This document shows, piece by piece, positions 1-11,856 of a stretch of DNA of 64,000 nucleotides. How positions within the stretch are numbered: position 1 is the stretch's first letter; every line of letters begins with the position of its first letter. The DNA is from Sphagnum compactum (taxonomy: Eukaryota; Bryophyta; Sphagnopsida; Sphagnales), in contig OZ234493.1 of NCBI GenBank assembly GCA_965153455.1, positions 24,294,213 through 24,358,212 of the forward strand. The letters run 5' to 3'. The notes under the pieces were generated by a model. That model did no database searches. It was not told where the DNA came from and was given only the letters and a program-made list of their open reading frames with translations. Both the position numbers and the translations under genes were made by a program.

Positions 1-41
1 ACAAGCCCTCTTGTGACAAGAGAACATTAACCAGAACATAC

Positions 42-1961
42 CAATGACTGTAGGAATCTCTCCAAAGCTCAGGGAATCCCTGAAGAACTCCACACTCTGG
101 TCATATGAAGCAAGCATGCCCATGTTGAGAGCCATAGCTCGCACCACTGTTGGCCCTGCACCCTTCCACATTGCCAGCACTCCCTCATCCTTGATGATTC
201 TTGTGAGGGCATGGAAGGCATTTTTGTAATGGCGACGATGAGCTTCTGGAAGTGTGGCATCTGCTTGCATCCGGATGAGAGCAAGGTCAGCAGGACTTCC
301 CACAGAGGCACCAATTGCACCAGCTGTTAGTCCACATAGAGCCTTCTGGTACAGAGGCAAAGGCTTTCCATCATTGGCTGCCATAGCCTTGCTTGTCAAC
401 AACCTGTCATCCCAAAAAAAATGCACCCATTTGGCTTAGCAACCTTCCTCATTCTCTATAGAGCTTCCAAATCTCTAAAACAATATTTATTTAGAGCTTT
501 TGGTCTAGAAATTTGGAACTATACTAAGCACCCAATTCATGTGCAGGCAAATCTCTTTGCACAAGCTTGGCAAGATTAGAATCTGTCAGCAGCTGATTAG
601 AGCACAGGTGGAAATAACAAATGAGTGGTTTTGAAGTGCCAGAGAGAAACACATTTTCAGAGACATGAATGATGAGTTTTCAGACCTGAAGCTACCAAGA
701 CGGGCAGTGGTGTAAGTGGCTTGCCGCAACAAACCTGCGGACAAACCCTGCATTCCAATTCACATTGAAAGATGAGGAGGATATCCTTGCCAAAATTGAC
801 AACACAATGACACTCAAGGAAAACCACTGTAGTCCAATCTCAGTGATCCATTACAAAACTCCAAGTTTCAGCATGGATGCCCAACAACTACCTTTCAAAG
901 AGACAAGCCAATCCCTGTGTCATGAAGGCTGAAATATATACAGCCACAAGGTTCACAGGTGCAAGGCAAGACATCAGCTACTCAACCTGACAATTACAAA
1001 TCCACATTAGGGTTTGAAATAGAAGCCATGAACTCTCTCACAGATAGAACAAAGACAGACAGACACAGAGGCAAAAAATGTAAGTGTTTGCATTTGCTAG
1101 ATAAGATGGGAGGATGAGGGATCTCAAAAAATAAAATCAGACCTTGTAGAGTCCACCAATACCCTCATTCTTGATAACCTGACTTGCAACATGTGCGGCA
1201 CTGCCTTGCCCTAGCTGAATGCGCACCTGCACCAGCACACGCATTGTTGATCAGTCCTTGTTTCATGGCTATTTACTCCATCCACATGAGAGGATTCATA
1301 AAAGGAGTCTCTGTTTTATGAATCGCTCCATCCACAGAGGAGAAAAGCAGTCTCTCTTTAGAGAATTCTCGGGAACCAAGAAGACCCATCCAAGCTTTGA
1401 TGTAGGGTTATTTCGGAAGTCAACTAGAGCTGATCAGAACTTCCCAACTGTATAATCTAACCATCTAACTGTGTACTGAAGTTTTTCTGATGCCTTTTGC
1501 TGACAAAACCATAACATAACTCCTTGTGAATTGGACTATGCATGCAGAGATCTATCGATTAACAACATCATATCAAGGAACTCTTGCTGCTCAGGAGATG
1601 AGTAAACATCAGAGGCAGAGGACATAACAGACCACTCTTGGAACAGATCAGGAATCATTTATAGGGTTACAACAAGACAACCAGTGTGAGTTTGCAATCA
1701 ACACACATCCCAAGGTGGTTTTCCCCCTAGGAACCGGAAGCAGCAGGCCGTCAAGCGGAAAACGCCGCTATTCGAGCTTCATTTCCTCCCTCAAAGATCC
1801 CATGCATCAACGATTTCTGAAGGACACTTTACCTTGATCATGTCCACGGGTTGAATGACACAAGTTGCACCCATGCCTGACAAACCTCCATTCAGAAACG
1901 GCTTGACGGTAGTCCATACAGTTGTTACTGGCACTTTATTCTCTTCCGATCTAGAACCCAT
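42..1961 (-). CDS. DTC: Mitochondrial 2-oxoglutarate/malate (dicarboxylate/tricarboxylate) carrier, 3' part outside window
   Basis: Exons on the minus strand, in transcript order: 1961-1833, 1226-1143, 747-686, 403-42. All junctions are GT-AG and keep phase, giving 212 codons; the last donor (GTATGT) lies at 41-36, so the remaining third of the gene is beyond the left edge. The product belongs to the mitochondrial carrier family (SLC25), which exchanges di- and tricarboxylates across the inner membrane. Visible signs are a first-repeat signature PVDMIK (residues 38-43) followed by VRIQLGQGSA, a second-repeat PADLALIRMQAD stretch (from residue 129) characteristic of the oxoglutarate/malate branch, and a conserved VRAMALNMGMLASYDQ block. 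It closely resembles Arabidopsis DTC (about 298 aa) from memory. The start is the first ATG; residues 1-20 are a short soluble leader before the first transmembrane helix, as in DTC. The gene looks intact as far as visible. Confidence 0.95.
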
Positions 1962-2046
1962 CTTCACTTGAGCCAGCTACTGGCCCTCTGAGCTCTTCCC
2001 CTCTCTCTCTCTCTCGTCCTTTCGAACGATCCAAAAGAGAGATTTT

Positions 2047-2053
2047 TTTTATA
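2047..2053 (-). promoter_or_regulatory. TATA box of the carrier gene
   Basis: TATAAAA on the minus strand, about 85 bases upstream of the carrier ATG at 1961. It is followed by a GA-rich stretch (about 1995-2015 on the minus strand) that would lie near the transcription start or in the short 5' leader. Assigned by position and sequence only. Confidence 0.55.
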
Positions 2054-2195
2054 AAACAAACGACGACCACAACAACAACAACAACAGCATGGAAACTGCC
2101 CCTGCAACCAAACGCAGGCACTGCAACTGCAGTAGAGGATTGGAGCGATGGCCACCGGGGAGGGGAAGAAGAGCCGACTGCACGAAAGCTGCTCC

Positions 2196-2220
2196 GCACG
2201 CACGCACGCACGCACGCACG
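2196..2220. repeat. (CACG)n microsatellite
   Basis: Six tandem CACG-type tetranucleotides upstream of the carrier gene, in a locally GC-rich patch (about 2090-2380) that contrasts with the AT-rich DNA beyond 3.0 kb. Confidence 0.9.
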
Positions 2221-2296
2221 GTCTCCCGCGCGCGCACAAACGGCGTTGCTGGGCGAGGAAGAAGGCACAGGAAGCACAAACGAATGGCGCCGTCGA

Positions 2297-2304
2297 TGAC
2301 GTCA
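2297..2304. promoter_or_regulatory. Palindromic TGACGTCA bZIP-type site
   Basis: Perfect 8-bp palindrome TGACGTCA, the classic TGA/CRE-type bZIP binding core, about 340 bases upstream of the carrier ATG. Presence is certain; function is inferred. Confidence 0.4.
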
Positions 2305-2654
2305 ACCGTTCGTCTTTCACCGTCCAGGCTTCCGTCTTGCACCATTCACGGCGACAACGACCACTGTCAAGTGCTGGACAGCCACGAACGAATCGGATGG
2401 AAAATCCATCATACAAATATCTAGAATCGGAAGGAAAAAAGTGAACAAGAGGATGAAAACACCGGTTTCATCCAGGATGGAAACGTCAGAAATAAATCAT
2501 CCACAACCTAGCTCACGTTTTCCGATTAACAACCGGTAAGTATGAGACGTGGGTAGGTAACTGGGTGACTAGGTAGCTGTAGCTACCTACATACCTATGA
2601 CTTGATCTAGACTCTCCTGTACCCTAATGTTGCCGTGTGCACTTTAAAGCTTTT

Positions 2655-2705
2655 GACACGTGTCTTTCTCTCAGGTCGGCCACGTCTGGGCTCAGTGAAC
2701 GTGGC
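2655..2705. promoter_or_regulatory. Cluster of ACGT boxes (G-box and two ABRE-like sites)
   Basis: Within 51 bases are a perfect palindrome GACACGTGTC with a G-box core (CACGTG 2657-2662), GCCACGT at 2679-2685 and ACGTGGC at 2699-2705. Clusters of ACGT-core elements are typical of plant promoters bound by bZIP/bHLH factors (ABRE plus coupling element). It lies about 700 bases upstream of the carrier gene on the minus strand, with no gene start nearby on the plus strand. Confidence 0.45.
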
Positions 2706-4333
2706 AGAAAGTGAAGGCAAAGGACAGGACCGGACAGTCGACCGTAATTGCCGCGGGCAAGGAACCGGTCCATATCGCCCGTCGCCCGCGATAACTATTA
2801 ATACAACCCGGTGGCGTCCAGCCCAAGAAAACAACAGACTTGCTTGGCCCGGCCCGCTTCATAAGTTTTTTTTTTTGAGCCCGTTTCTTTTCCGGGCAGG
2901 ATCAAATTTTTTGGAAAAAAGAAAACGTTTAATAACTGGAAGTAGCCTTACCAAAAAGTGTGTGAACTTTGCTTGCTTGCTTGCTTGTGTGGACAAAAGT
3001 GTTGCAGGTATGGGGCCCACCAACACACCAGTTTGGATGAATGGTGATTTGGATTGGAATTTTTTTTTCATTGGGTTCCTATCCCCAGTCAACTACCCCT
3101 TGTTAACATATGTAGTCTATTTAATGCTCTACTATCTATCTTTAATTACAAAATTTTTTTTTACAAAAATTCTCCTCTTTCCTACTAACTTCTTCCGTAC
3201 TAACTAAATGATTCAACTCATGCATACATGTTGACAGTTGAAAAGACGTGAAAAAATTCAATATATCATTCAAGAATAGTCTCTATAAATATATATATAT
3301 ATATATAGATCAACAATTAAATTTTGGGAATGTTACATTGAAATTTTAGATCTTTTTAAAATTTTGATTTCAAACATTAAGGTGAATGGACTAAAAAAAA
3401 TAATCCTAATTAGTAAAAAAAATTGTATTTTTTTATTTTTTAAAATTATTAAATACGATTTTAAAATTTTTTATTACTATTTATATTGCAAGAAGTGTTG
3501 AGCAATGAAACCGTATACTCCAATTGTGAATTTCAATTATTTGTCAAAACATTTCAATAGAAATGCGTAGTTGGCTATGAGAATTGAATAGAAAATTTTG
3601 CCATCACTAATCTGAAAAAGATGAGAAATTATTTAAATTTATGTGAACTTTGTGATCATTTCTTTAAAAAAATTTAAATGACCTAAGTAGACCATTAACA
3701 TATACATATTCAATTGGTTCAAAATGTTGAAAATTATAAGTTTTATATGAAGGGATAGATTCAAAATACACTCCACATCGAAACATAATGCATTTTGATA
3801 TTTTATTCCAAATGTAAATTGGTCTTTGTAAATACCTAGTAATCCAAAATATTACAATGAAATCTATTCACAAACTCCCATAGTAACATTTAGTATCTTT
3901 TTGTCACATATTGATGTTCATTTGTGATCATACTTTGACATAAATCAAACAAAAATTGGATTTAATTTTTGAATATGACATTGTTGGGTTTTTAAAATAT
4001 TGAATAATAATCATTGATTTAAATATGCCATGTTATTTTACCTCAATTGAAGAGATGACAAATGATTATCCAATAAATCAAATATTGAATCAAAAATATA
4101 AATGTTTATTTCGTATTTGTATGTTGAAACCAAAGGAAACCACATGAATGCAATACATGTTCAAATGATGATCAACAAAATTTTATATAATTTTTTCCAT
4201 AATTATGAATTTCAACTTAATCCATATATATAAATAATAAAAATCACCTTCTTCACATGAACACATTTAAAAAAACGTGGAATCAATGATTCGTTAAAAA
4301 AATAATTTACATTGAATTTTTTTTAATTGTTTG

Positions 4334-4452
4334 TATTAAAAATTTGCTTATATTAAAAAACTACTTGTACTAAAAATTTACTTACGTTGAAAATTTGCTT
4401 GTACCAAAAAACTACTTGCATTGGAAAATCACTTGCATTGAAAATTTGCTTC
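4334..4452. repeat. 17-bp minisatellite, seven units
   Basis: Seven consecutive units of exactly 17 bases (4334-4350, then every 17 bases to 4452). The consensus is close to NATTRAAAATTTGCTTG, with two subtypes: one centred on AATTTGCTT, the other on AAACTACTT. Unit length is constant although the sequence has diverged. Confidence 0.85.
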
Positions 4453-6008
4453 GAACATTCAAAAAGAAGAAATCGTCAAAAATATGGTATAAGGACTTTT
4501 CACATATTTGTTTAACATTTGTATAGTAAAGGCAATTATAGAAAGGTAGCACAAAAATTATCAACAACCTTAGTGTTTAAAAGAGTTTTTGTTTAGAAAC
4601 TTACTTCAATTCATCAAAGCCAAGTTTGCGTTTCACATTATGCTAGACATCATCATTAAAACTAATGGCCAAAGAAGCAACCAAACCTTCAACATGCAAA
4701 TTGGTTTCTACTTGTGGAATAAATTGTTGTATGTCTTTTTTAAAACTAACAAAGGTAGATGTGGACGACAATCAAAATTTATCAAAAATGCGAAGTAAAA
4801 TAAGGAGTTTAATTAATTGAACAAGCCAAATTCAGAAATTCAAACTCCATCATATGCACAATTGCTTCAAGCCCTTTTCCTTCAATGGTCAATAACATAG
4901 GTTCGTCATTGGTTGTAATGGAACCACAAAGAAAGCCTAATTTATGAACCTTTGATTTTGACTTTCAAAAAAGTTTTGATGAAAATGATATGAAAATAAT
5001 TTACTTCTCTTAGTGTAAGTCAAGCAATTGACAATTTATTGTGCCACTTGAAAAGGCAAGCCCAAATAGTTTCATCAACAACCTTTGTGAAAGTTATGTG
5101 TTGTGTTTTCAAACATTGATTTCCTTTGAATGTTATTGCAACATTCTTAATCAAGACCATAGCACATTAACTTCCATTGTATGTGTGAAGAAGTTGTTGT
5201 TCATATTTTATTCTAAAATTATTGTTAAGAGCAAAAACATCTTAATAAATTCACCTTTTTCATTTATAATTAACAACTATTTTTCACCCTTGCTACCCCC
5301 TCCCCTTACACTAACAATGATGACAATAATGATAACAAAACTTCAATTTTGAAAAGAACTTTTTAATTTTTGAATAGAACTGAAATGGAAAAACATTTGG
5401 AACCAACTCAGGTTCAAAAAAAACGATTGATAATATAAGGATCATTGATTCAATTGTAATGATATCATTCTTGTCACAATTCTCAAATCCCTTTTTGAAC
5501 TTTTAACTTAATAACAAAAATTTCAATTTTTATAAATATGTCTTTTTACAAATATTATTCATGAATTTCTATATAAAATGATTTCATCATGGAAATGATT
5601 ATGATTAAAATTGTCACATCCAACAAATCACAATGCAAATATGTGTAGCCTAGATATTCCATGCTTCTATTTGCAATTTGATCAAAGTTGCTTAATTTAC
5701 ATTACCAATGATAATCAACTTTTTCTTTCTTGTGTTCCCATGTATGGTTTCCAATAGTTCATCATTATTTACGTCAATCTTTAATTTAATTTAAATTAAT
5801 ATGAATATCATGGACAATGAAAAGTACATGTTAATTTGCCTTTCTTATATCTATGTAGATGAGAGAAACCCATGTAGTGAGATTAACCTTTGTGTGTAGA
5901 CAGACAGGGTTAAAAAGCAAGTACTGGTAGAGAAAGCAATTAAATTTACTATATTAATTCACTACGTCTGTGCGTGCGTCTGTCTAACACGACAATTCTG
6001 CTGCAATT

Positions 6009-6076
6009 CTATGGCAGAACCGGCCTCTGCATTTTCTATGACAGAACCGGGTAATGCATTTTTATGGCAGAACCGG
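6009..6076. repeat. Three-copy tandem repeat, about 27-bp period
   Basis: The block TATGGCAGAACCGG (one copy has GACAG) begins near 6010, 6037 and 6063, giving spacings of 27 and 26 bases with a TGCATTTT spacer between copies. Confidence 0.75.
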
Positions 6077-6155
6077 ATCGTGGTGGCGGAGAGACACACG
6101 CCAGCCATCGATCGTGTCGTCACCACCGACAGGGGAACGGGGGGGGGGATCAACG

Positions 6156-6257
6156 GGTTAAAGAATCGGAGTGAAAAATGCGAAGGACCGGGGGGGGGGG
6201 GGGACGGGGTAAAGAACCGGAGTGGGCAATGGGAAGGACCGGGCAGGGGGGAGCTCG
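6156..6257. repeat. Two-copy tandem repeat with G-runs, about 51-bp period
   Basis: The block GTAAAGAAYCGGAGTG followed by GAAGGACCGGG occurs twice with an offset of about 51 bases. The copies are separated by a run of 14 G (6190-6203). Confidence 0.7.
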
Positions 6258-6403
6258 ACGGGTGCATTATGCACCGGGTTCACACTAGTAGACTATAACT
6301 ATGCTAACCAGGGTAGATAGCTGAGGTACAGGAAGCCAATGAAAAGGAAAAAGAAACAGATTCCTTCCAACTAACATCGATCCAAACTGGTGCGCTGGGT
6401 GGT

Positions 6404-6413
6404 CACGTGGGCC
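6404..6413 (+). promoter_or_regulatory. Overlapping G-box and TGGGCC (site II-like) motif
   Basis: CACGTG (6404-6409) runs directly into TGGGCC (6408-6413), about 450 bases upstream of the hydrolase ATG. Both are common plant promoter elements; TGGGCC/GGCCCA is frequent near nuclear genes for organellar and housekeeping proteins. Position fits a proximal promoter if the 5' leader is 200-300 bases long. Confidence 0.4.
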
Positions 6414-6445
6414 AGTTTTAGTCCGCTCCGCGCGGACACGCCATG

Positions 6446-6473
6446 TACCAAATAAGTAGCCACTTATTTGGTA
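6446..6473. repeat. Perfect 12-bp inverted repeat in the hydrolase promoter/leader
   Basis: TACCAAATAAGT (6446-6457) and its exact reverse complement (6462-6473) are separated by a 4-base loop AGCC. A second small inverted repeat, GTCCGC/GCGGAC, lies just upstream (6421-6437). Either a DNA operator-like site or, if transcribed, an RNA hairpin in the 5' leader. Confidence 0.7.
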
Positions 6474-6857
6474 TTTCCGTTTCCTCACGTTTCGCGCCAG
6501 ATTCTGCACTGCTGCTGCGCAAAGAGAGTTTCGCACTCTTAAGGTTGCTTGCTTGATTCTCTGGGTTCTCGCGGCGAGCACGGACGCACGGACGGAACAC
6601 ACACGCACCCGATCAATCACTGTTAGCTTCCTAACTTTTTTCTTCTTGTATGTCGGTTTCCTTTAATTTTCTTTTTTTTGGATCCGCTATAATCCCTGTG
6701 TTTGTTTTTCTTTTCTTTTTTCGCTGTTCTCGGTTTCTTGTTTCTTGTCGGATTTTGGAATTTTTTTCTTTTAGTTGTGAAATTTTGTTCCCGTTCGTTT
6801 TTTGTTCTCTTTTGTGTTTCAGATCGGTTGATTTATCGTGCTTTGGTGGAGGGGACG

Positions 6858-9800
6858 ATGGAGGTGGCGGCATGTCGCGCTTTCTTTCCAGGAGCAGCAG
6901 CGGTAGTATCGGTTGAATTGCGCGCTTCTCTTCATGACGCACCGGTAAGAGGTGTTTGCTCTTCAAGAATTGAGGTAGTTTGATTGTTGATTCTTCTTTG
7001 CATGTGAATGTATTTTTCGGGAGTTTGGCGTCAAATCTAAGCCCGGCTTCGGAGAATGCTTCCGTGACAATTTCTTTGTTTTGCTCATTTCTCAAAAGGC
7101 TGCGCTCCTGTTCGTAAACAAACTGCCTCGGTTGTTTGTTCAGTGAAACTTTTCTTGATTGTTTTTTGGAAAATTGCTCCCGTTTGCAAAACTGTTTCCG
7201 TTGTCGTTTAGTGAATATGGCGATGTGAAGGAAGTCAGGGAGTGTATAATCTCTGTCCGACGGTCCGGCCTTTTGCAGCTAGATTTGTTAGTGATTGTAG
7301 TTGTGTTTTGTTGCCTTAGTGCTCTTGGATCTTGTGAAACTTTTGAGGACTCTACTTGTCATCGGCTGGTTGCAAGTAGCAAGAATTACAGACTCTTCAT
7401 ATGAGAAAATTCGTTGCCATGGAAACTCTTGACAGGCTGACATGTGTTGCACACCTGACTCTTCCATGGTGCAATTTTATAGCTGCATCATCAGATGCTC
7501 TTTGCTTCATGATGTTCTTCTATTGAGCAAGGAGTTCTATACAGGTTGATGGAATTTCCACCTTTTTATTTGGTTGTCGTGGCAGCAACAGCAAGGAAGA
7601 TGCTCGAGTGGTGCAATTTTGCAAAAAAGGAGAGTCCAGTTTAGCAACAACCTAGAGTACTACTCAAGGCACAGCAATGTTTCTACTTCAAGGCCAGGGC
7701 ACTTGAGGATCCTTGGTTTAGATAAGCACTCCAGGACCTCCAACAAGTTTGCAAACACCTTGTTGAATTTCTCAAGTTGTTCTTTTAGCTGCAGCTCTTC
7801 AAGGGACCCCAGGGTACAACACCACAACTCCATCATCTATGCAGGTGTGTATTGGTGCACTGATCTTATGTGATTTAGGGCTCTGCATGTGAGGAGACAA
7901 GAAAAATTTCCCAAAATACCCTCAGTGGGAAAATTGGAATTGCCCATCTGCCTCAATTTTGACAAGCAGAAGTCTCTCCCATTTCATTTAGAAAGCACAA
8001 CTGTATGTTATATAGGAGATGCAGCATGAATTTGAAAGCACCAACAATTGCACTGCAAGAATAAGTTGGTAGAATGGCCTTAAGAATCACTATGGAGGAG
8101 AGTATTGTGTGCAAGGCCTTGTGAGGTCAGATATGTAAGGTACTTGAGTGTTCTGAATGTTGTACAAGCACATGATGAGCCTGGATTTTTCTCTTATGTG
8201 TTCGGAACTGGGATGTGCAGGATTAGCAACAGGGCCAGGGACAGCAGATGAGTCAAAAGAAGCAGATTTTGCTTCAGCTTTGCAGAAGATTGTTGTTTCT
8301 GCAACTGACATTGGTTTATCGGAAGGCACTCGTACTGTGACTATCACGTATTCTTCTTGCACCCGCTAGTTTTTCTATCTCTGGATGGAGTCTTACCTCT
8401 TGTAGAAACTTGCATGTATTTTTTCACATTTGGACTTATTGGTCAATCAATTTTGGACAAAATACATTTAAGACAAGTGTGGCTGATGTATGTGTTTGCT
8501 TGTAATTGTAGTGTGTGTGGAGTGACCAGTGACAATGACCTTCAGAGGTACAGTCTCAGTACTGCTCCATTTTTCTTCCTTTTGTTTTTCTTGTGTGAAA
8601 GCATAATAATAATTACACACATCAATGTTACACTCACCTGAAAATGGTCAGTGGCTGCTGTTTGTTGGGGGCCCAAATAGATCACTAGAAGACTTGTATG
8701 AGTGTGATCATGGATAGGAGATCACATATATGATCTCTCACCCAAGGTTGTATAAGGTAGATGTTTCTTCAAATGGTGAAATGTCATCTTGCACACAGGT
8801 TCACTTGTTGCTGTACTCAGTTCTCTTACTTCTCTACTATATGGGATGTGCATGTATTTTGCCATGCAGGCTGCAGTCACAAGTGCTAGATCTTGATGGA
8901 GTAGGGGATGCTTGGCTTGGTCCATTCAAAGAAGGAGGACTTAGAGGGGGCTCAGTGACCATGCAGATTGAAGTAGAGAGGAGATTACCCCTTTATATGT
9001 TGATTCAGAGCATCCAGGCATTGGATGAAGCTTTGCTGATTTTGCCTTTCAAGACAAACTCTTGGCTCTGGAGGTATGGGGGGCTCTCTTGCTACGACAC
9101 ATTAGGGTCTTAAGAGTTCTTGATGCTGCATGATGCAATGTTTTATTTTGCCAATATGTGTGGAATAGACTTAATTCTGGCAGCTCATGTTTGATTAAGA
9201 ACTAATTTTATCCTTCTTCTCCTTCCTTAGTTCCTACCAGTTCTTGTTTGATGTGGTTCACTACCAGAAATATCTGCTCTGGGATCCTAGATTACAGTCT
9301 TATTGTTTGGGTGGATGGCTGTAGAGGGAATAAAATCAACTACTCTGTGGCAGGCTCTGGCAAGCCACTCATTTTAGTTCATGGCTTTGGTAAGTATCTC
9401 TCATTATGTTCAACCTTTCACATAGCTAATTTAACATGCAATGTAATGTACACATTCAACCAAAAACCAATCAATACACAGGGCAACTGTGGTGAAATCA
9501 TCCACAATTCTAGCTTGAAGTCCTCACTGTTGTTCACCATATATCCAGGACATCACATTCAGAGATTGCTGTCAGGCAAGAGCTGATGGTGAGTGAATGT
9601 TTGTCATGTGGCAGGTGGAAATGTAGGACACTTTGCAAGATTGATTCCGTATCTTGCTGAGAACTACAGAGTCCATGCAATTGATCTTTTGGGTTTTGGA
9701 GCTTCAGATAAACCTACAAATGTAGAATATGGGCCTGAACTGTGGGCAGATCTCGTGTGTGGTGTGTCCTTGTTCCCTCTAATGTTTTAGTGCTTTTGAC

Positions 9801-11856
9801 TCAATTTGCTGCCATACCCGTGCATAGGCCATCAAAGGCCTCTGTACTCAGTGTTGCCTATTTCATGGCACATTTTACTTAATTTGCAGAGATGCAATTG
9901 TAGGATCAATCAAAGATAGACATACTGTTGACGGGTAATGCTTATGCCTGTCTGTTGAATGCAGATTTCTCTGAGGAGTTTACCAAAGAGGGTGCAGTAC
10001 TATTTGGAAATTCCATAGGATCACTCACAGTGTTAGCAGCTGCTGCAAAGGCTGGCAGTGATTTATTCAAGTATGGTCTGTTCTGTCGTTTTTACTTTCA
10101 TGGTGATTTTGTTGCAGGCTTGGATAGAGCGGAGGGGGGGGGGGGGGGGGGGGGGAAGAGTTGAGTTAATAGACTAGGCCAACCATTGATGCTAAGAAAC
10201 ATTTGGAATTCTTTGCTATTAGTTATTGTTTGTCATCATGTTGTCATGGTTGCATCAATCAAGTGGAAGGATTCTACTGCTACAGACATGAGCTTATACA
10301 GGCATGGCATTGACAACAGGGGGATAGTGTTACTGAATTGTGCTGGAGCCATGAATAGGAAGGGCCTTGCACAAGATGGCTTGGCACTTCAGTTGGTAGG
10401 CCCAATCTTTGCAGTAGTTGAGTACTTACTTAAAAAACGCAAGATTGCCAATTTCTTGTTTAACAGGTAACTCTTTCTTGCCTTTTGAATTTTGATTTTC
10501 ATGGGCCTTCATCTGTGTTAGACCCTATGTGCTTTTATGTTGTTGTGGTCTCAAAGTTTTACAGTAAACATTCGAGAGGATTCAATCATGAGACAATGCT
10601 GAAATGTGGATGCTCTGCAGATTTCGGAGCAAGGAAAATGTAAAAACAATCCTGACACAACAAGCTTATCGTGATAAAGCAGCTGTAACGGACCATCTGG
10701 TAAATTTTGTCATAGTTTTTCATCTCTATAACATCAGAGATTAGTAGCTCTAGATAGAGAGGCATGGACAGCTTTAGGTGTACTCAAAGGCATTAGAGCA
10801 AGCACACATATGATGAATTCTTAACTGAGATGGTTATTCACAGTATCTCTAGTAGGAGATCCAAATTGGATTTCAAGATCAAACAAGTGTGCTTTTAGAG
10901 TCAGAAGCAATGACATGGTTCCTTGTTGGTGGAGGTTGTCTAAAGATTGTAATGCATTTGCAAACCTGCAGGTTGATATTTTGCACCATCCATCAACTGA
11001 CGAAGGGGCTTTGGATGTGTTTGTGAAAGTGTTCACTGGAGAGCCTGGTAAGTAGTCTTTTGCGGGAAGTTCTTTGTGGTATAGGTGCACTGTCGATTTG
11101 AACATATGCACCTGTACATTTTGTCATTTAGGGCTGCAAACCTCATTGTGCAGTATGGTCGGGCTTATTACTCTTATGTAGGCACAGACTGCTGAATTAG
11201 AAGTATTAATGTTACCACAAAAATTGTGTTTCATGACAGCAAAGAGAAAGATGATGTATAGATATTTGCAAAAAATCCTGGGAGCATCACTTCTGCAAAT
11301 GTTTGCACCTCTGGGCAGCTCATGATGAACTGATTAAAAGTCACTGGCAGAGACTAGAAATTGCATGGGCAAACAATGGGAGTAGAATATGTAGTGGTGA
11401 GAGGTTATCAAAGCAAAACTATGCAGGGTTTTAGAGGTAGGAAGTATGGCAGGCGGTGATCTAAAATTTTCATTCTGCTTACAGGTCCACGACCAGAAGC
11501 ATTGATGGCAAACATTGATCTGCCCTTACTCCTGTTGTGGGGTGAAAAGGACCCTTGGACTCCTGCTAATGGCCCGGTATGATCCTCCTCCTATTGTAAG
11601 TTCTATAGTTGGCTGCTTTTGTTTGCCCTTTGATGGCCACCAACAAGAACAAAGATTGGAGACTTGATCATTTGTAAATTGATGTTGTCCCCACCTTCGC
11701 TTTGAACAGGTAGCAAAGTTCTTTATGAAGCTAGCAGGAGAGCGGGACAACCTCTTTGTGGAGACACTTCCTGATGTTGGTCATTGCCCTCACGATGACC
11801 GACCTGAGCTTGCAGCTGGACGGATTCTTCATTTCCTTAACACATTTGGTTTGTAA
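6858..11856 (+). CDS. Alpha/beta hydrolase fold protein, probably plastid-targeted
   Basis: Twelve exons: 6858-6944, 7586-7844, 8221-8347, 8870-9073, 9298-9389, 9615-9761, 9965-10070, 10302-10466, 10621-10699, 10972-11047, 11485-11576, 11710-11856. All junctions are GT-AG and in phase; the model gives 526 aa. Residues 1-115 are Ser/Arg-rich and poor in acidic residues, as in a chloroplast transit peptide. Residues about 116-225 match no domain I know. The hydrolase domain starts near 235: oxyanion loop HGFG (254-257), nucleophile Ser322 in GNSIGS, Asp470 in GEKDPW, His503 in GHCPHD. It resembles plant plastid hydrolases of the At5g19850/pheophytinase-like group from memory. The substrate is unknown. 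Exons 3-4 are least certain: an extra exon near 8750-8798 with an alternative acceptor before 8876 would also keep phase. A 22-G run lies in the intron at 10134-10155. Confidence 0.88.

Larger units (their letters stand above)
2106..6400. other. AT-rich intergenic region
   Basis: No supported gene. The first 800 bases are the GC-richer carrier promoter. From about 2.9 kb the DNA is AT-rich with A/T runs, a CTTG repeat near 2970 and an (AT)n tract at 3289-3307. Short open frames here have no recognisable domains. The minisatellite and tandem repeats are listed separately. Confidence 0.7.

Noticed and set aside
2089-2444. Long overlapping open frames on both strands around the CACG repeat
   Set aside because: They come from GC-rich low-complexity promoter DNA; no domain and no splice continuity.
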